From Acidiluteibacter ferrifornacis (GTDB lineage: Bacteria > Bacteroidota > Bacteroidia > Flavobacteriales_E > Vicingaceae), in contig NZ_WWNE01000007.1 in NCBI RefSeq assembly GCF_009909615.1, forward strand, positions 97,097 to 161,096: a DNA stretch of 64,000 bases, in the 5' to 3' direction. Numbering within the stretch: position 1 is the first letter of the stretch; each line of letters opens with the position of its first letter. A program made the position numbers and the translations under genes. Shown in pieces: positions 51,427 through 59,426 of the stretch. The notes under the pieces were generated by a model, which saw only the letters and a program-made list of their open reading frames with translations, had not been told where the DNA came from and did no database searches.

Positions 51427-52209
51427 GTGCATCACTCAAAAAATATTATACAATCGATAGAATCGTTTTTCTTCTTAGTGGGAGATATTAGTCGTTTTGG
51501 TAGTCGTTTTTTCCGAGAAGGATTTAAAAGTCCCATTGAATGGAGAGAAATAATGCGTCAATCCGTTGAAATTGGTTATCGATCATTGCCTTTAGTAGGT
51601 ATCACTGCATTTATTATGGGATTAGTTCTGACCATACAATCCCGTCCTACATTAGTAGAATTTGGAGCAGAATCTTGGTTACCAGCGATGGTATCGGTAT
51701 CAATAATTAGAGAAATAGGTCCCGTTATCACTGCCCTCATATGTGCTGGAAAGATTGGTTCTCGAATTGGAGCAGAACTAGGCTCTATGAAAGTGACAGA
51801 ACAAATTGATGCTATGGAAGTCTCTGGGACTAATCCCTTTAAATACCTTGTTACCACAAGAATCTTATCAACTACATTAATGTTACCGTTACTTGTTATT
51901 TTAGCTGATGTAATTGCACTATATGGTGCTTATCTCGGCGTAAATATCAAAGGAGCGGTTAGTGCACAACTCTACTTCAATCAGGTTATAGAGGCCCTTG
52001 AATTCAGCGATTTAATTCCTTCTATCGTAAAAAGTTTCTTTTTTGGATTTGCAATCGGATTGATAGGATGCTATATGGGATATCACTCTAAAAAAGGAAC
52101 AGAAGGGGTAGGAAAATCAGCAAATTCGGCAGTTGTAATTGCCTCGCTTATGGTATTCGTTTTAGATTTATTGGCCGTTCAAATTACCGACTTGTTCTAT
52201 GAGCTATAA
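51427..52209 (+). CDS. mlaE: MlaE-type lipid-transport permease
   Basis: 260 residues with about five hydrophobic segments. The MlaE blocks are PALVEFG-like (RPTLVEFGAESWLPAMV), ISIIREIGPVITALICAGKIGSRIGAELGSMKVTEQIDAME (described by its ends), and the C-terminal GVGKSANSAVV. The GTG start at 51427 follows the regulated promoter P6. The permease works with the ATPase overlapping its end and an MCE protein. The Mla system moves phospholipids between the membranes and keeps the outer leaflet asymmetric. Confidence 0.92.
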   Translation: MHHSKNIIQSIESFFFLVGDISRFGSRFFREGFKSPIEWREIMRQSVEIGYRSLPLVGITAFIMGLVLTIQSRPTLVEFGAESWLPAMVSVSIIREIGPVITALICAGKIGSRIGAELGSMKVTEQIDAMEVSGTNPFKYLVTTRILSTTLMLPLLVILADVIALYGAYLGVNIKGAVSAQLYFNQVIEALEFSDLIPSIVKSFFFGFAIGLIGCYMGYHSKKGTEGVGKSANSAVVIASLMVFVLDLLAVQITDLFYEL

Positions 52210-52957
52210 TACTACAAAAGATATTCTTCCGCATGCAATAGAGATTACAGAATTAAAAAAATCCTTTGGTAATAACCATGTTATCAATGGTTTTAATTTG
52301 ACAGTTAAGTCACAAGAAAATGTGGCCGTTTTAGGTCAATCAGGAAGTGGGAAATCTGTATTTATCAAATGCGTAATTGGACTCGTAAAGGCAGACTCTG
52401 GAAGCATCAAAGTCTTCGGTAAAGATATCCTCAAATTAAAACAAGCGGAGTTAGATCAGGTAAGAACGAAGATGGGATTTTTATTTCAAAGTAATGCTCT
52501 TTATGATTCTATGACCGTTAGAGAGAATCTAGAATTTCCATTACGACGATTGCGCATGAATCAATCACAAAAAGAGACCGATAAGCAAGTAGAAGAAGCT
52601 CTTGAAGATGTTGGTTTGTTAAATACCATCGATTTAATGCCTGCTGAATTGTCAGGTGGAATGAAAAAGAGAATAAGCATAGCTAGAACCCTAATAAATC
52701 GCCCCCAAATTATACTGTATGATGAGCCAACTACAGGTTTAGACCCCATCACCAGCAGAGAAATCAATGAATTGATGAATCAGGTCCATGAAAAATACAA
52801 AACGTCTTCTATCATTATTTCCCATGACTTAAGCTGTATTCATAGAACTGCAGATCGAATAATCCTACTCAAAGATGGAATTAACTATACGGAAGGTTCT
52901 TTTGACCAATTAAAAACCAGCACCGACCCATGGGTGAATGCCTTCTTTAACACCTAA
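52199..52957 (+). CDS. mlaF: MlaF-type ATPase of the lipid transporter
   Basis: 252 residues. Walker A GQSGSGKS, signature AELSGGMKKRISIARTL (with the Mla-typical GGMKKR), and Walker B IILYDEPTTGLDP. It overlaps the end of mlaE by 11 bases and lies five bases before mlaD. It provides the energy for lipid transfer at the inner membrane. Confidence 0.93.
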   Translation: MSYNTTKDILPHAIEITELKKSFGNNHVINGFNLTVKSQENVAVLGQSGSGKSVFIKCVIGLVKADSGSIKVFGKDILKLKQAELDQVRTKMGFLFQSNALYDSMTVRENLEFPLRRLRMNQSQKETDKQVEEALEDVGLLNTIDLMPAELSGGMKKRISIARTLINRPQIILYDEPTTGLDPITSREINELMNQVHEKYKTSSIIISHDLSCIHRTADRIILLKDGINYTEGSFDQLKTSTDPWVNAFFNT

Positions 52958-52962
52958 GCATT

Positions 52963-53922
52963 ATGAAAGAAATGAATAATAATATTAAACTCGGAATTTT
53001 TGTATCCATCGGAACAATATGCTTCATTTTAGCACTCTACTTTTTAGGAGCCAAACAAAACTTGTTTGGAGATACCATTGAAATAAAAGCCCACTTTGCC
53101 AATGTAAATGGTTTACAAAAAGGAAACAATGTTCGGTTTTCTGGAATCGATGTTGGAACGGTAAAAGAAGTGACCATTGTAAATGATACTACGATTATGG
53201 TCGTTATGATGGTTGATGAAAAAATACATCATTTTATAAAAACAGACGCCATTGCAACTTTAGGAAACGATGGCCTTATGGGGAATAAATTAGTGAATAT
53301 CAGTCCGGGAACCAATTCTACAGAAATAATTAAAGAAGGAGACACACTACTAGCTATCAACGAACTAGATGCTGATGATATGTTACGTCGATTGGAACAA
53401 ACCAATCGAAATATTGCTGCTATAACTGAAAGCTTTGTAGGAATAGCACAAAAAATAGATAATGGGGAAGGTACTATCGGAAAGTTATTGAATGATAGTA
53501 ATCTTTCGAATGACTTAAGTTTCACTATGAAAAACATTCGAAAGCTCAGTCTAGAAACTGCCCAATTGAGTCAATCGATAGGTAGAAGTTTTAGTAAAAT
53601 GGAGCGACAAAACAACACAATAGGGCTCTTATTAAATGACACCACAATCGCTAAAGATATTCAGAAGACCATAAAAGAGTTGAGTGTTTTTAGTAAGAAT
53701 ACTGAACAAATAACAGCGGATTTAAAGCTTATCGTCAACGAAATAAAAGCAGGAGAAGGAACAGTTGGCACTTTACTATCCGATTCCATTGCCAATGAAA
53801 ATATAAAGCAAAGTTTACATAATTTGCAAGAAGGGTCTAAAGCATTTAATGAGAACATGGATGCGCTGAAGCACAACTTCCTATTTAGACGGTATTTTAA
53901 AAATCAAGAAAAGAATAAGTAG
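52963..53922 (+). CDS. mlaD: MlaD-type MCE protein
   Basis: 319 residues: one N-terminal membrane anchor (about residues 8-28), an MCE domain (NGLQKGNNVRFSGIDVGTV), and a long helical C-terminal part. Like the orphan MCE at 4722 it lacks additional beta domains. With MlaE and MlaF it forms the complete inner-membrane complex. The start is fixed by an ATG shortly after mlaF. The next gene, TauE-like, starts directly at the stop. Confidence 0.92.
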   Translation: MKEMNNNIKLGIFVSIGTICFILALYFLGAKQNLFGDTIEIKAHFANVNGLQKGNNVRFSGIDVGTVKEVTIVNDTTIMVVMMVDEKIHHFIKTDAIATLGNDGLMGNKLVNISPGTNSTEIIKEGDTLLAINELDADDMLRRLEQTNRNIAAITESFVGIAQKIDNGEGTIGKLLNDSNLSNDLSFTMKNIRKLSLETAQLSQSIGRSFSKMERQNNTIGLLLNDTTIAKDIQKTIKELSVFSKNTEQITADLKLIVNEIKAGEGTVGTLLSDSIANENIKQSLHNLQEGSKAFNENMDALKHNFLFRRYFKNQEKNK

Positions 53923-54654
53923 ATGAACATTAACTTTATGTTTTTATTGTTGGCATTAATTGCAGAAATTATTGGAACAATTGGTGGTTTCGGGTCATCC
54001 GTTTTCTTTGTCCCTATTGGCAACTTTTATTTTGATTTTCATTCCGTTTTGGGGCTCACTGCTTTGTTTCATCTGTCCAGCAATATCAGTAAGATCTTTT
54101 TGTTTAAAAAAGGGCTTAATAAATTTTTATTACTATATATTGGTGCTCCTTCAGTGATATTTGTAATCATAGGTGGATACCTTTCCAAGGTTTTCAATAG
54201 TGTGTGGTTAGAGGTTGCTCTTGGAATATTTTTAATTCTCTTAAGTAGTTTATTTCTCATCCGTAAGAAACTTGAAGTCAGTCCGACAAAGAAAAACTCT
54301 TTAATAGGTGGCTCTCTATCAGGATTTACAGCGGGATTATTGGGGACTGGAGGAGCTGTAAGAGGGTTAACAATGGCAGCATTTAACTTAGAAAAAAGCG
54401 TGTTCATTGCGACCTCAGCGTTTATTGATTTTATGGTCGATACCACTCGAACAATCGTCTACTTTCAAAATGGATATATACACGATCACGACTTAAAGTA
54501 TGTTCCATTTCTTTTTGTAATTGGTTTACTAGGGAGTTATATAGGAAAACGAATTTTAGTGTATATCCCACAAAGTAAATTTAAGCGAATTTCCTTAGGG
54601 CTTATTTTATTTATTGGACTAGCCACTTTAGCAAATTTTATTTGGGCCAACTAG
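53923..54654 (+). CDS. TauE/SafE family (TSUP) membrane protein
   Basis: 243 residues with about eight hydrophobic segments. The TSUP repeats are seen as GGFGSSVFFVPIGNFYF and GLLGTGGAVRGLTMAAF. Family members are thought to export sulfite or other anions such as sulfoacetate. It follows mlaD with no gap, so it probably belongs to the Mla transcript and the same regulon. No functional link between lipid transport and TSUP is known to me. Confidence 0.83.
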   Translation: MNINFMFLLLALIAEIIGTIGGFGSSVFFVPIGNFYFDFHSVLGLTALFHLSSNISKIFLFKKGLNKFLLLYIGAPSVIFVIIGGYLSKVFNSVWLEVALGIFLILLSSLFLIRKKLEVSPTKKNSLIGGSLSGFTAGLLGTGGAVRGLTMAAFNLEKSVFIATSAFIDFMVDTTRTIVYFQNGYIHDHDLKYVPFLFVIGLLGSYIGKRILVYIPQSKFKRISLGLILFIGLATLANFIWAN

Positions 54655-54700
54655 GAAGTAATAAAACCTTACCGTTTTTTGGATTAGAACTATAATCAAC

Positions 54701-54708
54701 TATTTTTG
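54701..54708 (+). promoter_or_regulatory. -7 element TATTTTTG
   Basis: TATTTTTG matches TAnnTTTG, eight bases before the ATG at 54716 of the GAF/PAS kinase. No TGA-N6-TCA site lies 33 bp upstream, so this promoter is outside the regulon. Confidence 0.55.
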
Positions 54709-54715
54709 AATTTAT

Positions 54716-57163
54716 ATGGAAAAACCTAAAATTCCCGACAATGAACAAGAGCGGCAAGCGGCACTAGAGAGCTTGAATATTTTAGACACAATACCTGAGC
54801 AATCCTTTGATGATCTTACACTTATTGCATCTCAAATCTGCCAAACTCCAATCGCGCTAATCTCTTTAATTGATAAAGATAGACAGTGGTTTAAGTCCAG
54901 GTTTGGTTTTGACGGCATTTCAGAATCATCTAGAGAAATTTCTTTTTGTGGTCATGCAATCAACAGTCCAACCGAATTGTTTGAAATTACAGATGCTAAA
55001 CAAGACAGTCGCTTTTTTGACAATCCAATGGTTAAGGGCAATGTTGGAGTAAGTTTCTATGCCGGCATCCCCTTGTTAGACGCTAATAATTTGGCAATTG
55101 GAACTTTATGTGTAATTGACAAAAAACCAAAAAAATTAACAGATGATCAAAAAAGAGCCTTAAAAGCTCTTGGTAAAGAAGTGGTTAATAGAATGGCATT
55201 GCGCAGGGAAAACCAAATTATATCAAAGCAACTCAATTCCGCACATCAAAAGTATTTCGAATTATACGACAATGCTCCTGACATGATGTTGTCAATTGAC
55301 CCTCAATCAAATCAAATCATCAATTGCAACAACACCCTTTGCTTGAAATTGGGTTATGATCGCAGTGAAATAATAGATCAAGAACTATACTTTCTTTACC
55401 ATTCTAAATATCACGAACGGGTGAAATTATCGTTGAATGAGTTTAAAGAAAAAGGAGAAATTTTGAATAAACGTGTTATTCTTAAAACCAAATCAGGTGA
55501 TGAGATTCATGTTTCACTCAATGTAAACGCCATAAGAGATGAGCAAGGTCATATTATTCAATCGAACTCAACATATAGAGACATCACTGAACTAAATAAG
55601 GTAGAAGAAGCACTAATCAGCACTAATCAGCAACTTGAATTAAAAGTTGATCAAAGAACAAAAGAATTAAATTTCAATAAAGAGCGGTTAGAATTAGCGC
55701 TGAGAGGATCTAATGATGGTATTTGGGATTGGATTGATTTTGACACTACTGAACAATGGTGGTCACCGAAATATTACGAACTATTGGGCTACCAACCTGG
55801 AGAAATTGAATCCTCTGTAGTTACATTTTCCAAATTCTTGGTTCACCCTGATGATGAAGACAAGCTCTGGAAATCATTTAGCAGGTGCATAGAAGATGGT
55901 ATTCCTATGAATGATGAATACCGACTAAAAACCAAGACAGAAGGTTATAAGTGGTTTAGAGGTAAAGCTAATATTATCAAAAATAAAGCAGGAAAAGCTT
56001 TTAGAATTGCTGGTTCTATCTCAGACATTCATCAGCAAAAATTGTTGGAACTTAAATTAAAGAATACTCAAAACTTCCTTTCCAGAATTACTGAAATTGC
56101 ACCGAGTGTCATTTATGTTTTCAACCATGAAACCATGTCGAATGAATTTTCCAACAATAAGATTGCAAGCATTTTAGGTTACACTAAAAAAGAAGTCAGT
56201 AAAATGGGAAATAAACTTATTCCTAAGTTGTGTCACCCCGAGGATTTTGAAAAAGTTAACCAGCACTTTTACAATATTCAATCGCTTAAAAAAAATGAGA
56301 AAATCAGTATTGAATATAGAATGCGCCATAAAGATGGTCACTATGTTTGGTTAATTTCAGAAGATTCCATATTTGAAAAAGACAAGAAAGGGAAAGTAAT
56401 AAAGCAAATAGGTGTAGCTACAGATATTACAAAAATTAAAGAATCTGAAGAAAACCTAATGATCCAAAAAGAAATACTTGCAGAACAAAACAATGACCTT
56501 AAACAATTCACTTATATCGCTACACACGATTTAAAGAATCCAATTTTAACGGTCCAAGGTCATTTTGAGTATCTTAAATCTCAATTTTTAACTAACAATG
56601 AAGCTATTAAGGAGTCGATAGAGGTAATTGACGAAGAGTTAAATCAATTTAATCAAACCATTTATACATTAACCGAGGCTATCAAACTCCGAGAGAGTAA
56701 GGTAAAACTAGCAAACGTAAATCTTAATAATCTAATTCAAGATCTTATTCCCTTTTATCAAAATGAAATAAAGTCGTTGGAAGGCCAACTCACGATAAAT
56801 TTAGCGCAAGATTCAATCGTCCAAGGAACTCCTATTTACGTAAAGAGCATCTTTCAAAACCTAGTTTCCAACGCAATAAAATACAGAAGCCCCAAGCGTT
56901 CAATAAACATACAAATTACTACCAAAGTCCAAGAAAACAATGTCCTTTTAACCATAGAAGATAATGGATTAGGTATTGATTTAAAGTTACACGAGCATCG
57001 TCTGTTTAAGATGTTCAACCAATTTCATGATCCATCAAAAGGTACAGGAATGGGTCTTTATATGGTAAAGTACATGGTGGATAAAATCAATGGAAAATTG
57101 GAACTTAAAAGTAAAGTCGATGAAGGTTCCAAATTTTCAATTCTATTTAAAAAATCAAAATGA
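54716..57163 (+). CDS. GAF-PAS-PAS-PAS sensor histidine kinase
   Basis: 815 residues, soluble. An N-terminal GAF domain (about 1-165, DRQWFKSRFGFDG, REISFCGHAI) is followed by three PAS/PAC modules near 180, 325 and 460 (WWSPKYYELLGYQPGE). A HisKA-like helix has THDLKNPIL at about residue 605, and HATPase_c carries NLVSNAIKY and GTGMGLYMV. Its stimulus cannot be named. The last codons overlap the response regulator gene (ATGA), so the two form a cognate pair. The -7 element is at 54701. Confidence 0.88.
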   Translation: MEKPKIPDNEQERQAALESLNILDTIPEQSFDDLTLIASQICQTPIALISLIDKDRQWFKSRFGFDGISESSREISFCGHAINSPTELFEITDAKQDSRFFDNPMVKGNVGVSFYAGIPLLDANNLAIGTLCVIDKKPKKLTDDQKRALKALGKEVVNRMALRRENQIISKQLNSAHQKYFELYDNAPDMMLSIDPQSNQIINCNNTLCLKLGYDRSEIIDQELYFLYHSKYHERVKLSLNEFKEKGEILNKRVILKTKSGDEIHVSLNVNAIRDEQGHIIQSNSTYRDITELNKVEEALISTNQQLELKVDQRTKELNFNKERLELALRGSNDGIWDWIDFDTTEQWWSPKYYELLGYQPGEIESSVVTFSKFLVHPDDEDKLWKSFSRCIEDGIPMNDEYRLKTKTEGYKWFRGKANIIKNKAGKAFRIAGSISDIHQQKLLELKLKNTQNFLSRITEIAPSVIYVFNHETMSNEFSNNKIASILGYTKKEVSKMGNKLIPKLCHPEDFEKVNQHFYNIQSLKKNEKISIEYRMRHKDGHYVWLISEDSIFEKDKKGKVIKQIGVATDITKIKESEENLMIQKEILAEQNNDLKQFTYIATHDLKNPILTVQGHFEYLKSQFLTNNEAIKESIEVIDEELNQFNQTIYTLTEAIKLRESKVKLANVNLNNLIQDLIPFYQNEIKSLEGQLTINLAQDSIVQGTPIYVKSIFQNLVSNAIKYRSPKRSINIQITTKVQENNVLLTIEDNGLGIDLKLHEHRLFKMFNQFHDPSKGTGMGLYMVKYMVDKINGKLELKSKVDEGSKFSILFKKSK

Positions 57164-57567
57164 AAAAATTAAACGAGATAGTACTAATCGACGATAGCAG
57201 AGGCACTAACATTCTGAACAAACGCCTTATGGAAGAAATGAATGTTGCCGATAAAATAACAACCTTACCGAATGGCAGAGATGCGTTAGACTACTTAACC
57301 AATAAACATCATGAAAGTAGCTATCCAGATCCTGAATTAATCTTTTTAGACATCAACATGCCAGTGATGGACGGTTATCAATTTTTAGAAAGTTATTCAG
57401 AAGAACAACAAACAAATATCCCGTTAAAACCTATTATCATGTTGTCTTCTTCAGAAAATGAGGTTGATTTAATGCGGTCACAGCACTACTCCATGGTAAA
57501 AGGATTCCAATCTAAACCTCTCACCAAAGAGAAAATAATAGCAGCTATTGAATTAATATTAAAATAG
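57160..57567 (+). CDS. CheY-like single-domain response regulator
   Basis: 135 residues containing only a receiver domain. The acidic pocket has IDDSRG (Asp11-Asp12), the phosphoacceptor is Asp64 (IFLDINMPVMDG), and the conserved Lys lies in QSKPLTKEK. It resembles Rcp1-type regulators associated with phytochrome-like GAF/PAS kinases. With no output domain, it presumably acts by protein binding or as a phosphorelay intermediate. It is translationally coupled to the upstream kinase by an ATGA overlap. Confidence 0.92.
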   Translation: MKKLNEIVLIDDSRGTNILNKRLMEEMNVADKITTLPNGRDALDYLTNKHHESSYPDPELIFLDINMPVMDGYQFLESYSEEQQTNIPLKPIIMLSSSENEVDLMRSQHYSMVKGFQSKPLTKEKIIAAIELILK

Positions 57568-57673
57568 TTGACTTTTAGTTAACCAATTCAAAATCTAACA
57601 ACAACATCTTTTAAGATGTAAAATAGTTGTATTTAGTTGCTAAGGTCTAACTTTATTGATTTGCTAATTGACT

Positions 57674-58810
57674 ATGAAGAAAATTCTAAAAATGTTGGTT
57701 TTAAGTATTCTATCAACAATAATGGTGATTGCCATAGTCGGTGTAATATTTGTCAATTGGAGTAAAGAGTTTGGTGGCAATCCGTCAGAACAAAAAATTG
57801 CAGCTTATTCAGAAGCTGAAAACTACAACGCAAAGGATAAGAAATTTGAAAACCTCATCCCTACTTCCATGGACATGAGTTTTAATTCGGTCGTGAGCAC
57901 AATGATTGAGTTCATTAAAGGAAATCCAAAAGGACGCCCTACTAAAGCGCTTCCAATTATTAAAATTGACTCATTACAAGTAGTTGAAAACACCGCCAAA
58001 ACTCGACTAATTTGGTTTGGCCATTCTGCCTTTCTATTGCAGTTAGAAGGGAAAAACATTTTGTTAGATCCAATGTTTGGCGATGTTCCTGCTCCTCACC
58101 CTTTGCTTGGAGGAAAACGATATTCTAAAGAGTTACCAATTGAAATAGAAAAACTACCAACCATAGATGCCATAATTATTTCTCATGATCATTACGATCA
58201 CTTGGACTATGGAACCATTGAAAAATTAAAATCACGTACAATGGCTTTTTATGTTCCCCTTGGAGTAAGTGCACATTTTGAAGCATGGTGAGTAGCTCCA
58301 GAAAGAATTCATGAGATGAATTGGTGGGATGAAACGAAGTTGGGAAACATTCAATTGGCCTTTACTCCTGCGCGTCATTTTTCTGGAAGAGGACTAACCA
58401 ATAGAAATTCCACTTTATGGGGAAGTTGGGTCATTACAGGAAAAGAAGACACCTTGTTCTTTAGTGGAGATAGTGGTTATGGCGATCATTTTAAAGCCAT
58501 TGGTGATAAATACGGCCCCTTTGATTTTGCCATGATGGAATGTGGACAATACAATGAAAAGTGGGCTCAAATCCACATGATGCCCGAAGAAACAGCACAA
58601 GCAGGTGTAGATGTGAAAGCAAAAACAATCATGCCTATCCACTGGGGATCTTTTACATTAGCACTCCACGATTGGACTGACCCTGTAGCAAGAGTGACAA
58701 AGGCCGCTAAACCCTTGAATATAGAAGTTCTCATTCCTAAAATTGGAGAGTCCATTTGGATGGAAGATTTAAAAGTCAGTAATGGCGATTGGTGGAAAGA
58801 ATTAATTTAG
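57674..58810 (+). pseudogene. MBL-fold metallo-hydrolase (NAPE-PLD/UlaG-like) interrupted by an in-frame TGA
   Basis: Two frames in the same phase (from the ATG at 57674, and 58316-58810) together read as one metallo-hydrolase of about 378 residues. A membrane-anchor start precedes the motif SHDHYDHLDYG, then DSGYGDHF and later IPIHWGSF-type metal ligands (MPIHWGSFTLALHDW). The frame is broken only by TGA at 58289-58291, at ...HFEAW-stop-VAPERIHEMNWW. Homologous proteins usually have Gly there, so a single GGA-to-TGA change explains it. A point mutation, sequencing error or programmed readthrough would all fit. Everything else in the gene is intact. Confidence 0.8.
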
Positions 58811-58815
58811 CAACC

Positions 58816-59223
58816 ATGGAAGAACTATCAACCCTACCCTCCGACGTTCAAGAATACTTGGCTACCATCTCTAATGAAGACCGATTAGAAGACTGTCTTG
58901 AATTGATCAAATGGATGATGGAGATAACAGGCGAACAACCTAAAATTTGGCAAAAGTCAATTGTAGGATTCGGAAGCTATCATTATAAATATGAAAGTGG
59001 CCGAGAAGGAGATTGGATCTTGACCGGATTTTCATCGAGAAAAGCCAATCTAAGTGTTTATATCATTTCCGGATTTAACCAGCATACAGATTTACTAGAA
59101 CAATTAGGAAAGCATAAAACAGGCGCATCTTGCCTTTACATTAAAAACCTAAATTCAATAGACACCAAAGTATTAAAAAATATTATTAGAAGATCGGTAG
59201 AAATTATGAGAACAAAATACTAA
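58816..59223 (+). CDS. DUF1801 domain protein
   Basis: About 135 residues from the ATG at 58816; the longer frame from 58789 lies inside the preceding gene. Family blocks are IVGFGSYHYKYESGREGDW, FSSRKANLSVYI and a C-terminal GASCLYIKNLNSID. DUF1801 (YdhG-like) proteins have a small alpha-beta fold of unknown role. It lies five bases after the interrupted hydrolase. Confidence 0.85.
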   Translation: MEELSTLPSDVQEYLATISNEDRLEDCLELIKWMMEITGEQPKIWQKSIVGFGSYHYKYESGREGDWILTGFSSRKANLSVYIISGFNQHTDLLEQLGKHKTGASCLYIKNLNSIDTKVLKNIIRRSVEIMRTKY

Positions 59224-59245
59224 TTTCAAGCACAAAACCTTAACT

Positions 59246-59422
59246 ATGAAAAATAATCCAAAAACTTTCATCATTTCAGGGGCATTAATGATTGCAATAG
59301 GTCAAATCATCGCACATTATTTTAATATTCCAGACGTTATCAATGGCGGTTTGATGGGAATTGGAATAGGACTTTTAACCGTTGCTTTGATAGTGAAAAG
59401 AAAAAAGACGATAATCACGTAA
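59246..59422 (+). CDS. Small two-helix membrane protein (58 residues)
   Basis: A short frame: basic start MKNNPKT, two hydrophobic helices (FIISGALMIAIGQIIAHYF and NGGLMGIGIGLLTVALIV) and a basic end KRKKTIIT. ATG start and TAA stop. Directly downstream is the convergent DUF5916 gene with no terminator. I do not recognise its family. Confidence 0.55.
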   Translation: MKNNPKTFIISGALMIAIGQIIAHYFNIPDVINGGLMGIGIGLLTVALIVKRKKTIIT

Positions 59423-59426
59423 TTCC

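Noticed and set aside
57604..57619. Palindrome ACATCTTTTAAGATGT as a terminator after the CheY-like gene
   Set aside because: The stem is A/T-rich with a two-base loop and no T-run; it may be an operator or chance.
58316..58810. Separate gene for the second half of the metallo-hydrolase
   Set aside because: It is in the same phase as the first half and has no start signals of its own; it reads as the continuation of one gene after an in-frame TGA.
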